64,000 nt of DNA from Ww85 sp963745765 (GCA_963745765.1 CAVUYQ010000025.1:1-64000); one strand, 5' to 3'; positions 27,718-36,676 are shown, counted from the stretch's first letter. Numbers and translations are program-made. The notes: generated from the letters alone by a model not told the origin.

Positions 27718-28412
27718 TTCTCGACCTGGACAATATCCATACTTATTACGGGGAAACCCACGTGTTATTCGGTGTATCACTCCAGGTAGGCCGGGGGGAA
27801 GTCGTGAGCCTGCTTGGACCGAACGGCGCAGGGAAAACAACAACACTGCGCTCGATCCTGGGTCTGACCCCGGCGCGTTCAGGAAACATCATTTTTGATG
27901 ATCAAAACATCACAAAACTCCCGACCCACGAGATCGCCAAGTCAGGGATCGGCTGGGTGCCTGATGATCGTCGCATCTTCCCATCGCTGACGGTACGCCG
28001 TAATCTTTCCATCGCCCGCAAAAAATCCAAATTCCGCTCATGGGATCTGAATGAGGCTTTCAAGCTTTTCAGCGCCCTGGAATATCTGATGGAACGGGAG
28101 TGTGAAAACCTGTCCGGCGGGGAACTGCAGATGGTCGCTATTTCCAGGGTACTGTTGGGATCGCCGGGACTGGTGTTGTTTGATGAGCCGACTCAGGGGC
28201 TGGCGCCAAAGGTAGCCCAGGACGTGATGTCTGCCGTTCAGCACCTGAAGTCTGAAGGTATTTCGGTGCTCCTGGTGGAACATAATGCACTCAGTGCACT
28301 GGCTGTCAGTGACCGGGTGTATATTATGGATCTCGGAAAAATCATCTACGCAGGTTCGGCCCCGGAGCTTCTGGAGGACAAAGGGCTGCGCAAAAGGCTT
28401 CTGGGGGCTTGA
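27714..28412 (+). CDS. livF: ABC transporter ATPase LivF
   Basis: 232-residue ATPase of the LivF class with Walker A GPNGAGKTTTL, signature NLSGGELQMVAISRVL, Walker B LVLFDEPTQGLAP and His switch LVEHN. The ATG at 27714 overlaps the livG stop by four bases (ATGA), so translation is coupled. Intact. It pairs with LivG to drive the permease; with LivM and the binding protein broken, the intact ATPases would have no working transporter unless other permeases are used. Confidence 0.92.
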   Translation: MILDLDNIHTYYGETHVLFGVSLQVGRGEVVSLLGPNGAGKTTTLRSILGLTPARSGNIIFDDQNITKLPTHEIAKSGIGWVPDDRRIFPSLTVRRNLSIARKKSKFRSWDLNEAFKLFSALEYLMERECENLSGGELQMVAISRVLLGSPGLVLFDEPTQGLAPKVAQDVMSAVQHLKSEGISVLLVEHNALSALAVSDRVYIMDLGKIIYAGSAPELLEDKGLRKRLLGA

Positions 28413-28415
28413 CTG

Positions 28416-29010
28416 ATGACAGATATCGCATTGCTCACCGTGAAAAATCTCCGCAAGGAGTATACCCGCGGGCTTTTCTCGAACAGGTAACCTTTGAGAT
28501 AGAGGCGGATTTTACCATCGAAAAACCAGCCATAGTCGGACTGATGGGTCCCAACGGTTAGGGAAAAACAACATAGTTGGATTATTCACCGCAGCAACCT
28601 ACCCACCAGCGGTGAAGTCTATTGTCATGGCCACAATATTCACCAGGTGAAATATAGCGCAACGGGATCGGCTGGCCATCCATTATCACCAGTCCTATCA
28701 GGTCCGCCATTTCAAGCATACCCGTCGAATTTCAGTTTGAATCAGCGATTCTACCAACCGAGGAAAACCTTCTCTAATGAGCCGTTTAACACGCAGGACG
28801 GTTATATTGGGTTTATGCTCGATTTCTTCACTTCCCTGAGAGAAAAGGGGAGGTTGGTCTTCATGTGTAAACAACCCAGGACCGTGCATCTGAAATAAAG
28901 TAGGTGGTATGCGAGCACTACTATTTTGTCCGCGAGGGAAAGGTACAAAAACTGTCAACTTTTGAAGCACTGGTGGAAGATGAACAGGTACAGTCCTATC
29001 TTGGACATTT
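28416..29010 (+). pseudogene. Remnant of a third ABC ATPase
   Basis: Starts ATG three bases after the livF stop (MTDIALLTVKNLRKEYTRG). A frame change near 28485 leads into VTFEIEADFTIEKPAIVGL and a Walker A box GPNG-stop-GKTT in which the codon before GKTT is TAG (28558-28560). More shifts follow. Recognisable later pieces are QRDRLAIHYHQSYQVRHFK (about 28655-28715), LDFFTSLREKGRLVFMC (about 28817-28865) and YFVREGKVQKLSTFEALVED (about 28925-28985). The region expected to hold the signature and Walker B motifs is missing. The ends resemble an accessory ATPase sometimes found after livFG in catabolic clusters. Clearly dead. Confidence 0.8.
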
Positions 29011-29057
29011 AATCGCCCGCTCTAGCCTGCTGTTAAACATCAATTATCTTTACGGTT

Positions 29058-29552
29058 CTACTCCGACCGGGCGTCGGCCCCGTGCTCGGACAGCTGGGCC
29101 CCGAACCATCGATGCAGTGCCGTCAGCAGGTGGAGATCCGTGGTTTCAAAGGTTATTTCCGCCCCGTTCGGGAGATCTGCATAGCTGACGTGTACCAGCG
29201 AGGCTCCGGCCTGCAGATCCTTGAGTCCGGGCATGCCCGCACCGTGCAGTTTTGACGGGTCCGAGTAATCACCCTGCTGAAACTTTGCAGCTTCGTGCTT
29301 CAGATGCTGCTGAATCAGCGGAATCTGATCGGCTGCGTCCGGATCTCTGGTGATGACCTTTTGCACACCGCCGGATTCAGTCATGATGAAAATGTGCACC
29401 GTTTTTGCAATGTCGAAGTTCATTACGCTATGCGCCATGTGGTGCACGCGTTCCTGTTGCGTTGCTGCGGGCAGATTAGCACAGTTCATCAGCAGCATTA
29501 TGGTGACGAAGAATGGTGCCAGATAGTTCACCTGTCCTGGGTGTCTGTTCAT
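29058..29552 (-). CDS. Conserved exported protein of unknown function
   Basis: 164-residue protein. The start at 29552 has a strong AAGGAGG four bases upstream; the longer frame to 29606 lacks one. An N-terminal hydrophobic segment (YLAPFFVTIMLLMNCANLPAA) is a signal peptide or anchor. The mature part has recognisable conserved stretches: RVHHMAHSVMNFDIAKTVHI, ITRDPDAADQIPLIQQHLKH, GDYSDPSKLHGAGMPGLK and LHRWFGAQLSEHGADA. I recall similar proteins in databases under the misleading name aspartate carbamoyltransferase; nothing here supports that activity. Histidines in HHMAHS could bind metal. It follows the SGNH hydrolase gene on the same strand, 50 bases apart. Confidence 0.75.
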   Translation of the reverse strand: MNRHPGQVNYLAPFFVTIMLLMNCANLPAATQQERVHHMAHSVMNFDIAKTVHIFIMTESGGVQKVITRDPDAADQIPLIQQHLKHEAAKFQQGDYSDPSKLHGAGMPGLKDLQAGASLVHVSYADLPNGAEITFETTDLHLLTALHRWFGAQLSEHGADARSE

Positions 29553-29602
29553 AATCCTCCTTGGGGGCCAGAGTCGATAGATCGCTAACGCCAGCTTGTC
29601 CC

Positions 29603-30229
29603 TCACAGAATAGATTGGATTTTTTCTAATACCGCCTCGGCGAATAGCTGGTGTTGATCCGCCTCCCAGTGGACACCGTCGATCGGGCTGCTCGTCACTA
29701 TTTTTCCAGCGTTCATGAAGTGGCAGCCAAACAGGCGGGTGATGCGTTCTATCTCTTGAGCAAGATGCAGTGATTTTAGAGGCGCATCGCCATAGGCGCC
29801 GGCGAGAAGTGTCAGTTTCCCCAGTGGCGGCGGGGAGATGATCAGGATCTCGGGAGCCGCTCCATCCCGGCCGGCGCCACTCGACTTGACGATACCGTGC
29901 AGTGCCTTGAGGCCTTGGGCAACATCCGCCGGTGTCAGGTTGAAATAGGCTTTCAGATCATTGGTACCGAGCATGAGGATAACAAGATCAAGTTCACTAT
30001 GCGATTCGAGGCAGGGTGGCAGGTAGGTCTTGCCGTTCTTGTGATTCCCGAACGGGTCATCCCACACCGTCGTCCTGCCGTTGAGACCTTCTTCGATCAC
30101 TTCATAACCGTCACCCAGCAGCATTCGGAGGACACCGGTCCAGCGAATTGTATGCGGGAAACGGGTAAACGGTTTGTCCGGCCGAAATCCCCATGTGTTT
30201 GAATCGCCGTAACATAAAATCCTGATCAT
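29603..30229 (-). CDS. SGNH/GDSL-family hydrolase (arylesterase-like)
   Basis: 208-residue SGNH hydrolase. Block I is ILCYGDSNTWG with the nucleophile Ser at residue 10, block III is LGTNDLKAYF and block V is DGVHWEADQHQLF with catalytic Asp and His. EEGLNGRTTVWDDP is typical of the subfamily that includes the Mycobacterium smegmatis acyltransferase/arylesterase. No signal peptide, so cytoplasmic. It probably cleaves a small ester or transfers an acyl group. It is first in a two-gene unit with the exported protein at 29058-29552. Confidence 0.88.
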   Translation of the reverse strand: MIRILCYGDSNTWGFRPDKPFTRFPHTIRWTGVLRMLLGDGYEVIEEGLNGRTTVWDDPFGNHKNGKTYLPPCLESHSELDLVILMLGTNDLKAYFNLTPADVAQGLKALHGIVKSSGAGRDGAAPEILIISPPPLGKLTLLAGAYGDAPLKSLHLAQEIERITRLFGCHFMNAGKIVTSSPIDGVHWEADQHQLFAEAVLEKIQSIL

Positions 30230-30570
30230 GATTCACCTGAGTTTGGATTGAGCATAAAGCGGGATGCCGACAGCCGTTTTATAGGCACGTATTACTGTTT
30301 CTCTATAATCATTCAGACGATGGATGCCATGGTGATGTCTCAGAATAGGCATCATTGGCATAAAGGATTTTAAAATGGAGGGCACGTCTTTTTCATAGCG
30401 CTCTTCTTTCTTAACTTGTGAAGTATCCACGTTAGGTTCCTGAACCAGCCTGACGGGGGACGGCAGGAGGGTTTTCCCGGTGCATAGAAGATTGCCTGGC
30501 TCAGATTTTAAACAGGTCAGTTGCCGGAGATTCGTCTTGGAAAGGTATTAGCGCTGATTACATTTGCTCC
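30230..30570. other. Intergenic region, no supported gene
   Basis: About 340 bases between the divergent SGNH hydrolase and the promoter of the next gene. A 65-codon minus frame (30233-30430) exists but has no ribosome binding site or recognisable family. I see nothing else. Confidence 0.4.
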
Positions 30571-30600
30571 TTGACATTGGTTCACGCTTCTCTTTATAGT
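30571..30600 (+). promoter_or_regulatory. Candidate sigma-70 promoter
   Basis: TTGACA at 30571-30576, an 18-base spacer and TATAGT at 30595-30600, 131 bases before the 3-hydroxyisobutyrate-dehydrogenase-like start. Both boxes are close to consensus; no operator was identified. Confidence 0.5.
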
Positions 30601-30730
30601 CCTTTAACAAATCATAATGCCATAATTTCTGAACAAGTAGCGTTATGTCGGCAGCTTGGAACAATTGCCATCAGCTCAATTTCAGATTGTTCAACCGCTT
30701 ATATTTTTTCCTCAACGACAAGGAGTCTTT

Positions 30731-31633
30731 ATGCAAAGAATCGGATTTATAGGAATTGGCTTAATGGGACGTCATATTGCCCGGCATCTTCTGGAAGCAG
30801 GTTATTCTTTGAGCATCTGGAATCGAAGTGAAGAAAAAGCCCGGGATCTTCTGGCGTCAGGAGCGACGTGGGCAGATTCTCCAAGAGGGGTGGCGCAGGT
30901 ATCCGATATTGTGATTACCATGGTGACGGATTCCAGCGCATCAGAGCAGGTTGTTTGCGGGACTGATGGTATTCTGGAGGGAACTCGGGAGGGAGCGATT
31001 CTCATTGATATGGGGAGTATTGCGCCTGAGATGTCCCGATCCATTGCCGACAGGGCGCGGGAAAAAGGTGTTCTGATGCTGGATGCCCCGGTTACCGGAA
31101 ATCCCAAGGTAGCCCAGGCAGGCAAGCTTGGAGTCATGGTTGGCGGACCGCGGGAAACCTTTGAAAAGTGTCTGCCTCTTTTCGAGATACTGGCTGCGAA
31201 AATTGTCTATGTCGGGGAGAAAAACGGCATGGGAACGACCTTGAAGCTGATCAACAACCTGATTCTCGGTGTTGCCATCGAAGCGGTCTCAGAAGCGATG
31301 GTCCTTTCCGCCAAGGCAGGTATTGATCCTCAAAAGGTAATAGATATCACTTCTGTAGGGGGAGCAAGAACCGGGGCCATGGAGACCCGCGGAGCGCGGA
31401 TGATAAAGCATGATTTTTCTCCCGGGTTTTCCACTGACAATATGTACAAGGACCTCTCAAGTGTCATAAAATTGGCCGACGAATATGGCGTCTGTCTGCC
31501 GGCAACCAGCAGCACCTGGGATATATTACGTGCAGCAAAAACACGGGGGAATGGTGCCATGGATTCGTGCTGTGTCATGACGGTGCTTGAGGATCTGGCT
31601 CAAACTGAGGTTAAAGCTGCCACTTCTGCATGA
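30731..31633 (+). CDS. Beta-hydroxyacid dehydrogenase (HIBADH/GarR family)
   Basis: 300-residue NAD(P)-dependent beta-hydroxyacid dehydrogenase. The Rossmann motif IGFIGIGLMGRHIARHLLEA opens the protein; the substrate motif DAPVTGNPKVAQAGKLGVMV matches the family DAPVSGG block; the catalytic Lys lies in GTTLKLINNLIL. Members reduce tartronate semialdehyde or oxidise 3-hydroxyisobutyrate. AGGAG lies five bases before the ATG; an open frame further upstream is ignored. It converges on the TRAP permease gene and is transcribed alone. It probably feeds C3/C4 hydroxyacids of the neighbouring catabolic island. Confidence 0.88.
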   Translation: MQRIGFIGIGLMGRHIARHLLEAGYSLSIWNRSEEKARDLLASGATWADSPRGVAQVSDIVITMVTDSSASEQVVCGTDGILEGTREGAILIDMGSIAPEMSRSIADRAREKGVLMLDAPVTGNPKVAQAGKLGVMVGGPRETFEKCLPLFEILAAKIVYVGEKNGMGTTLKLINNLILGVAIEAVSEAMVLSAKAGIDPQKVIDITSVGGARTGAMETRGARMIKHDFSPGFSTDNMYKDLSSVIKLADEYGVCLPATSSTWDILRAAKTRGNGAMDSCCVMTVLEDLAQTEVKAATSA

Positions 31634-31700
31634 TACAGGTAGAAGCGGGATGGTTTTGTAATAATGGTGGGCACCTTGCGACTGATAGCGACAGCAGAGA

Positions 31701-31742
31701 GGCCGCCCCTGATCCCCGCATCAGGCTTTGTCAGGGGCGGCC
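31701..31742. terminator. Hairpin between convergent genes
   Basis: Perfect 12-bp stem, GGCCGCCCCTGA at 31701-31712 and TCAGGGGCGGCC at 31731-31742, with an 18-base loop. It overlaps the last codons and stop of the minus-strand TRAP permease and follows the plus-strand dehydrogenase, so it could end transcription from both sides. No strong T-tract on either side. Confidence 0.55.
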
Positions 31743-33643
31743 AATTTCCTGCGACCGGCCAGGAACCCGGGAAACCAGCCAAAGGCCAGAATGATTATGC
31801 CGACCAGGTTGATCATCCGGGGGAGCGGAAGCAATAAGAGCAACGCGGCTACCATGAAAATCATGCGTTTTTGCATGCTTATCCGGGGATTAATGTAATC
31901 GGCCCCTTGGAGCACCATGGATAAAGCCATGAACCCGAGCAGCAGCATGAAGACCGTATAGACCACTTCAAAGGTCGATCCTTCCATCAGTAACGGTGGA
32001 AAGTAGACAAAGGCGAAGGGCAGAAAAATCAGCGCAGCGCCGAATTTTAAGGCGGCAAATCCGGTCTGCATCGGGTCTGCTTTGGCGAGTGCCGCGGCGG
32101 CAAATGCCGACACGCAAACCGGCGGCGTGATGTTGGAGAGACAGGCTGCATAAAAAACAACCAGATGTGCAGCCACCGGGATCACGCCCAAATGGATCAA
32201 GGCCGGGGCCGCCACTACTGACAGGATAATATATGATCCCGTCGTGCTGCTCCCCATACCGATGATGATTGAAATAATCATGACCATAACCACGCAGAGC
32301 AGCAGTGATCCTGCGGCCAATTCCACCAGGATTGCGGAAAATTTCAAACCGAGCCCTGACAAAACGATTCCGCCTATGATGATACCCAGCGCGCCTATGG
32401 CGGCACCGGCTGAATTATTGGCAGACGATCCGGAGCGCAGGCCAAGGAGAACGTCATCAAGCTTCATTCGGGTGTCCTTGTGCCGCCAGGACAGCAAAAA
32501 CGCCGAAAAGGTTCCCCAGAACGCTCCTACTTCCGGGGAAAATCCCTGGAACAAAAGACCGAGTACGACCACTATCGGTAGGAAAAAGTGCCAGCCATTT
32601 TTCAGGATTTCTAATACCTTCGGTATTTCCTTGTCTGGAAGTCCTTTAAGCCCGGAACGCAATGCCTCAAGGTCGACCATCATGATGACAAAAATAAAAT
32701 AAAGCAGGGCCGGAATGACGTTCATCAGCGCGATTTTCAGGTAGCTGACCTCAATCAGCGTGGCCAGGATGAAGACCCCCGCACCCATGATCGGCGGCAT
32801 GAATTGTCCGCCGGTGGAGGCGATTGCCTCGATGGCACCGGCGACTTTCGGTTTAAAACCGATGCGTTTCATCATCGGAATAGTAAAGGTGCCGGTGGCA
32901 ACAACATTAGCGACGGAGGAACCGGAGATCGAGCCGAATAATGCTGAAGTCACCACCGCAATTTTGGCTGGTCCTCCTCGCCATTTTCCCGTTAATGCCT
33001 TGGCCAGTTCCATGAAAAAACTGCCGGCGCCGCATCGTTCCAGGAAGGCCCCGAAGATCATGAAGGGGAAGACAAATGTTGCAAACGTCGCGGTGATTAC
33101 GCCGAACATGGCTTCCTGGGTATTGAAGGTAAATTCGATAATTCGTCCCGGCGGCATACCCGCATGGCTTAATTTTCCCGGCAGGTAGGGACCAAAATAG
33201 ATCTGGCCGATAAAGATAATTGCCAGGAACATCATGACGGGACCAAGCGCTCTCCTGGCCGTTTCGAGAATCATGCAGATGGCGATAATGCCCATGACCA
33301 GATCCCAGGTGTTCGGCTCAGTTACCCTGAACATGGCATAATCCATATACTGGTTGATCCAGTAGCCGATCGAGACCGAGATGAGCATAACGCAGGCAAT
33401 ATCATAGACGCTCGGGCGATCCTTCGGTGCCCAGCGGGAAGCCGGGAACAGCAGGTAGACGAGGACGGAGGTAAACAGGAGATAGAAACCCCTATTGGTT
33501 TCTGTCGAAACAAGTCCAAACCCGGAGGTGTACATATACCAGGCACCCATGAATATGGCTGCGCACGAGTAGAGGATAGCCCAAAACCCGGTCAGCGTGC
33601 GATCCCTGCCTTTTACTTCCGTCAGCCAAGCCAACCTTGCCAT
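31721..33643 (-). CDS. TRAP transporter fused permease (4TM-12TM, TAXI type)
   Basis: 640-residue fused small and large permease of a TAXI-type TRAP transporter. The N-terminal quarter carries about four membrane helices (DctQ-like); the rest is DctM-like with segments such as FGSISGSSVANVVATGTFTI, GGQFMPPIMGAGVFILATLI and MGSSTTGSYIILSVVAAPAL. It uses an ion gradient to import an organic acid delivered by the TAXI binding protein encoded immediately upstream. A terminator-like hairpin with a T7 run separates the two, so permease expression is probably lower than that of the binding protein. The substrate is not readable. Confidence 0.92.
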   Translation of the reverse strand: MARLAWLTEVKGRDRTLTGFWAILYSCAAIFMGAWYMYTSGFGLVSTETNRGFYLLFTSVLVYLLFPASRWAPKDRPSVYDIACVMLISVSIGYWINQYMDYAMFRVTEPNTWDLVMGIIAICMILETARRALGPVMMFLAIIFIGQIYFGPYLPGKLSHAGMPPGRIIEFTFNTQEAMFGVITATFATFVFPFMIFGAFLERCGAGSFFMELAKALTGKWRGGPAKIAVVTSALFGSISGSSVANVVATGTFTIPMMKRIGFKPKVAGAIEAIASTGGQFMPPIMGAGVFILATLIEVSYLKIALMNVIPALLYFIFVIMMVDLEALRSGLKGLPDKEIPKVLEILKNGWHFFLPIVVVLGLLFQGFSPEVGAFWGTFSAFLLSWRHKDTRMKLDDVLLGLRSGSSANNSAGAAIGALGIIIGGIVLSGLGLKFSAILVELAAGSLLLCVVMVMIISIIIGMGSSTTGSYIILSVVAAPALIHLGVIPVAAHLVVFYAACLSNITPPVCVSAFAAAALAKADPMQTGFAALKFGAALIFLPFAFVYFPPLLMEGSTFEVVYTVFMLLLGFMALSMVLQGADYINPRISMQKRMIFMVAALLLLLPLPRMINLVGIIILAFGWFPGFLAGRRKLAAPDKA

Positions 33644-33700
33644 GCGTGTTTCTCCGCGGGATAGAGGAAGAAATAATTGTATTGATGGTGCTCAGGTGAT

Positions 33701-33735
33701 AAAAAAACGCTGCCGCGGCAGTGACCGTGGCAGCG
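33701..33735 (-). terminator. Intrinsic terminator/attenuator after TAXI binding protein
   Basis: On the minus strand an 11-bp stem, CGCTGCCACGG pairing with CCGCGGCAGCG (one G-U pair), 6-base loop, followed by seven T residues (plus-strand A7 at 33701-33707). It sits between the binding-protein stop at 33751 and the permease start at 33643. Confidence 0.8.
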
Positions 33736-33750
33736 AAATAGTCATGCGCT

Positions 33751-34740
33751 TTACTCTTCCCAGAGACCGGCTTCTTTATAATATTTTTCAGCTCCGGGGT
33801 GCATCGGAGCACCAAGGGCCATGAAGCGTTTGGTGTCCGGTGCCAGCTGTTTCCAGCTCTTGTGTGCTTCGCCCAGCTGTTTCATGACGTCCGGCTGAAA
33901 GACAAGCTTGGTAATATCATAGATAGCCTGTTCCGGAACCCGCTCATGGGCTACCCAGTAGACGGTCAGGTACGGCATCTGGGTGGCGGGAACGCCCTTG
34001 TAGACGCCCTCCTTCATAATGCCGGTATAGTAAAACGGATAGTCTTTTACTATTTTTGCCATTTCCTCATCAGTGAACGGAATGACATAAGCACCTTTTG
34101 TTTCGGCAAGTTGGGCAACCGCACCGGCCGGTGCCGAGGATTGAAAGAAGGCATCTATCTGCCTGTTTTCAACAGCACGTCCCGCGTCGGCAAAAGACAT
34201 CATGGACGGTTTGATCTTGTCGAGCAATCCGAGTGCCCGCAGGACGTTCTCGCTGTTGAACACGGTTCCGGACCCGGGAGGACCGAGTGCAACCTTTTTC
34301 CCGATCAGGTCGTTCATCGACTTGATACCTGAATCCGGAAGCGTTACGGCGTAGGATGCTCCCTCGTAAGCCTTGGCGACCCCGCGAAGCATGGTTCCCG
34401 TCGGGTCGTTCTTGAATGGCCCCTGGTTGTGCAGTGCCATGTAGACATGCGGTCCGTAGACAATGCCCATATCGAGCTCACCCTTCAGCAACCGCTTGCA
34501 GTTTTCCGTTGAGCCGCCGGTTGTAACCTGGGTGATATTGTACTCGGGTAGATCTCTTGAAATGATATTGCCGGCAGCACCTACCAGATAGTACATGACA
34601 CCGCCTGGAGCCGAACCCCCAAAAGAGATGTTCATCTTTGCCACGGACATCGCCGGCAAGATCATTCCGATGGCCAAGGCTATCAACATGGCAGGCACTA
34701 AACAACGTAACTTTTTGCTCATGTTCTGTATTCGTTTCAT
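33751..34740 (-). CDS. TAXI-family TRAP solute-binding protein
   Basis: 329-residue periplasmic binding protein with an N-terminal signal peptide (KKLRCLVPAMLIALAIGMIL, cleavage probably after VAKA-like SVAK). TAXI family features: MNISFGGSAPGGVMYYLVGA, ITQVTTGGSTENCKRLLKGE, LDMGIVYGPHVYMAL, KKVALGPPGSGTVFNSENVL and IDAFFQSSAPAGAV. The ATG at 34740 has AAAGGAGGT seven bases upstream; the frame is open 21 codons more without one. It captures an organic acid for the fused TRAP permease encoded downstream. Upstream in the same operon is an FAH-family enzyme, so the ligand may be that enzyme's substrate or precursor. Confidence 0.92.
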   Translation of the reverse strand: MKRIQNMSKKLRCLVPAMLIALAIGMILPAMSVAKMNISFGGSAPGGVMYYLVGAAGNIISRDLPEYNITQVTTGGSTENCKRLLKGELDMGIVYGPHVYMALHNQGPFKNDPTGTMLRGVAKAYEGASYAVTLPDSGIKSMNDLIGKKVALGPPGSGTVFNSENVLRALGLLDKIKPSMMSFADAGRAVENRQIDAFFQSSAPAGAVAQLAETKGAYVIPFTDEEMAKIVKDYPFYYTGIMKEGVYKGVPATQMPYLTVYWVAHERVPEQAIYDITKLVFQPDVMKQLGEAHKSWKQLAPDTKRFMALGAPMHPGAEKYYKEAGLWEE

Positions 34741-34868
34741 GATACTACCTCCTTTGACTTGAGTGTTTGTAAAACAGCCGATATTCAAAGAGTCAACAGC
34801 CAAGAGTTAACCCTGACGCCGGCAGCGCTCCTGGTGTGCCGCGTTACCTGGTGCATCTCGAGGAGACG

Positions 34869-35750
34869 CTAGGTGACGGGGTTTTCCAGTACTCCTATGT
34901 GGTCTATCTCGATGACTACCTTGTCACCCGGTTGCAGGAACTTCGGAGGCGTAAAACCAATGCCGACACCCGCCGGGGTTCCAGTGGCAATAATATCACC
35001 CGGGATAAGCGTTAACAGTGAGGATACGGTTTCAATGATCGTCGGAATATCAAAAATCAAATCCTTTACACAGCCTTGCTGGCGCAACTCCCCGTTAACC
35101 CAGGTTGCTATGTTGAGCGAGGTTACGTCTTCGATCTCGTCGCTCGTAATAAAACATGGACCCATCGGGCAGAAACCGTCCAGACTTTTCCCTAAAAACC
35201 ATTGCTTGTGAAGCTGTTGAAGGTTCCGTGCCGTCACATCGTTGATAATGGTATAGCCACAAACATAATCGAAGGCATCGGCCTTGGCGACATTGCGTCC
35301 GGTTCGGCTGATGACTACCCCCAGCTCTCCTTCGTAATCAGTAGAATGTGAAGGATCAGAACTTGCAGGGATCGGCGCACCCGGACCGCTAACGCTCGTC
35401 GGTGCCTTGGTAAATATTACCGGGGCATCCGGAATGGCCTGGCCTCCCGATGTTGAGTCAAATCCACTCTTTTCGAATTCTTTCGAGTGCTCGAAATAAT
35501 TTTTGCCGACGCAAATTATATTACGCCTGGGACGAGGGAACGGTGCCAGGAGTTTTACATCCGACAGTGCGATCCGCTCACCCGTCTCTGCCGCTTTTTT
35601 GGCCATGACAAAACCATTCTCGCCCATTTCGACAATTGAACTCAGGTCATCAGGTAGTCCTGCTCCCGTTAAATTGATAATGGTATTTTCATTGGGAATC
35701 AGGCAACCGACAGCGAGCTTCCCATTCTTCTCAAATGAAACAAAGCGCAT
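34869..35750 (-). CDS. Fumarylacetoacetate hydrolase-family enzyme
   Basis: 293-residue FAH-family protein. The conserved core is visible: IICVGKNYFEHSKEFE, PVIFTKAPTSVSGPGAPI, the metal-binding YEGELGVVISRTGRNV (Glu-x-Glu), GYTIINDVTARNLQ, SLDGFCPMGPC and TGTPAGVGIGF. The family includes acylpyruvate hydrolases, 2-oxo-hept-3-ene-dioate hydratases and oxaloacetate decarboxylases; it acts with Mg or Mn in the cytoplasm. The start at 35750 has GGAGGATATT upstream. It is first in an operon with the TAXI-TRAP transporter and diverges from a GntR regulator, the usual layout for a catabolic unit. Subtype cannot be fixed from sequence. Confidence 0.9.
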   Translation of the reverse strand: MRFVSFEKNGKLAVGCLIPNENTIINLTGAGLPDDLSSIVEMGENGFVMAKKAAETGERIALSDVKLLAPFPRPRRNIICVGKNYFEHSKEFEKSGFDSTSGGQAIPDAPVIFTKAPTSVSGPGAPIPASSDPSHSTDYEGELGVVISRTGRNVAKADAFDYVCGYTIINDVTARNLQQLHKQWFLGKSLDGFCPMGPCFITSDEIEDVTSLNIATWVNGELRQQGCVKDLIFDIPTIIETVSSLLTLIPGDIIATGTPAGVGIGFTPPKFLQPGDKVVIEIDHIGVLENPVT

Positions 35751-35787
35751 AATATCCTCCATCATGTTTATTTCAGATCAGGTTATT

Positions 35788-35868
35788 CCAATTTCTAATT
35801 GGTGTCAACCACTCCATAAAATTGCAGGTTAAAAAAATAATTTGACTGCTAAATATTCTCCATATAAT
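35788..35868. promoter_or_regulatory. Divergent control region with candidate operator and promoter
   Basis: CCAATT-TCT-AATTGG at 35788-35802 is a perfect palindrome 38 bases from the FAH gene start, of the size bound by GntR/FCD dimers. Further on, TTGACT at 35842-35847 and TATAAT at 35863-35868 (15-base spacer) form a possible plus-strand promoter for the GntR gene at 36008. Autoregulation and control of the FAH-TRAP operon from here is inference. Confidence 0.4.
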
Positions 35869-36007
35869 TTATCATTACAGTTACTTAATTAATTATTTTA
35901 AATATCAAGAAAGTGTCAGGATTACCCGGCAGACTTGAAACCAATATAGGCATTGGTTATTGTGGTGGAAAAGAGCACTTGATTGAAACAGTGAAGTCAG
36001 GGGCGAT

Positions 36008-36676
36008 ATGGCTATAAAAAAATTGATCGAAAGACTGAACAGGATGATTGTGGACGGACAGATCCCGGAACAGTCTAAGCTTCCTCCCGAAAGAGAACTT
36101 GCACGAGAGCTTGATGTCACGCGTTCCAGCCTCCGCAAGGCCCTTTCATTGCTTGAGGCTGAAGGAAAAATCTGGCGACATGTCGGCAAGGGAACATTTG
36201 TCGGGAATCCTCCGACAGAAAAAACGCTTCAAATATCTTCTCTTACACGATTCACCAATCCCATGGAAATCATGGAGGTGAGGCTGGTTATTGAGCCCAG
36301 GCTTGCAGGATTTGCGGCAATACGTGCAACCCCTGCAATGATAACCAAGATGTATCGCTGTATAGAGAAGAGTGAGCTGGCGACAGATATCGGTGCTTAC
36401 GAACTTTGGGATGCAACCCTGCACCGGACAATTGCCGAGGCGGCACACAACAGTCTGCTCCTGTCCGTTCTGAATATCGTCAATGAGATGAGGAAGGACA
36501 AGCTTTGGGGACAGCTAAAGGAATCAGCGGTTACTCCGGAGAAGATGATAGCGTATTCGAGTCAGCATCACGAATGTATTGAGGCGATTGAGAACCGTAA
36601 CGCCGCGAAGGCGGAACACCTAATGACAATCCATCTTGAACTGGTCAAAGACGACCTGCTGTCGGTTACCGTCTAA
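36008..36676 (+). CDS. GntR-family regulator with FCD domain (1)
   Basis: 222-residue FadR-type regulator. Residues 5-68 are a winged helix (KLPPERELARELDVTRSSL, EGKIWRHVGKGTFV). Residues about 90-215 are the all-helical FCD ligand domain with metal-binding pattern residues in WDATLHRTIAEAAHN and SQHHECIEAIENRN. FCD regulators usually sense organic acids and repress their breakdown genes. It diverges from the FAH-TAXI-TRAP operon with a palindrome between them and is followed by a second GntR gene 247 bases downstream. Confidence 0.9.
   Translation: MAIKKLIERLNRMIVDGQIPEQSKLPPERELARELDVTRSSLRKALSLLEAEGKIWRHVGKGTFVGNPPTEKTLQISSLTRFTNPMEIMEVRLVIEPRLAGFAAIRATPAMITKMYRCIEKSELATDIGAYELWDATLHRTIAEAAHNSLLLSVLNIVNEMRKDKLWGQLKESAVTPEKMIAYSSQHHECIEAIENRNAAKAEHLMTIHLELVKDDLLSVTV

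Noticed and set aside
30233..30430. 65-codon minus frame before the hydroxyacid dehydrogenase
   Set aside because: No ribosome binding site, no family resemblance; left as intergenic.
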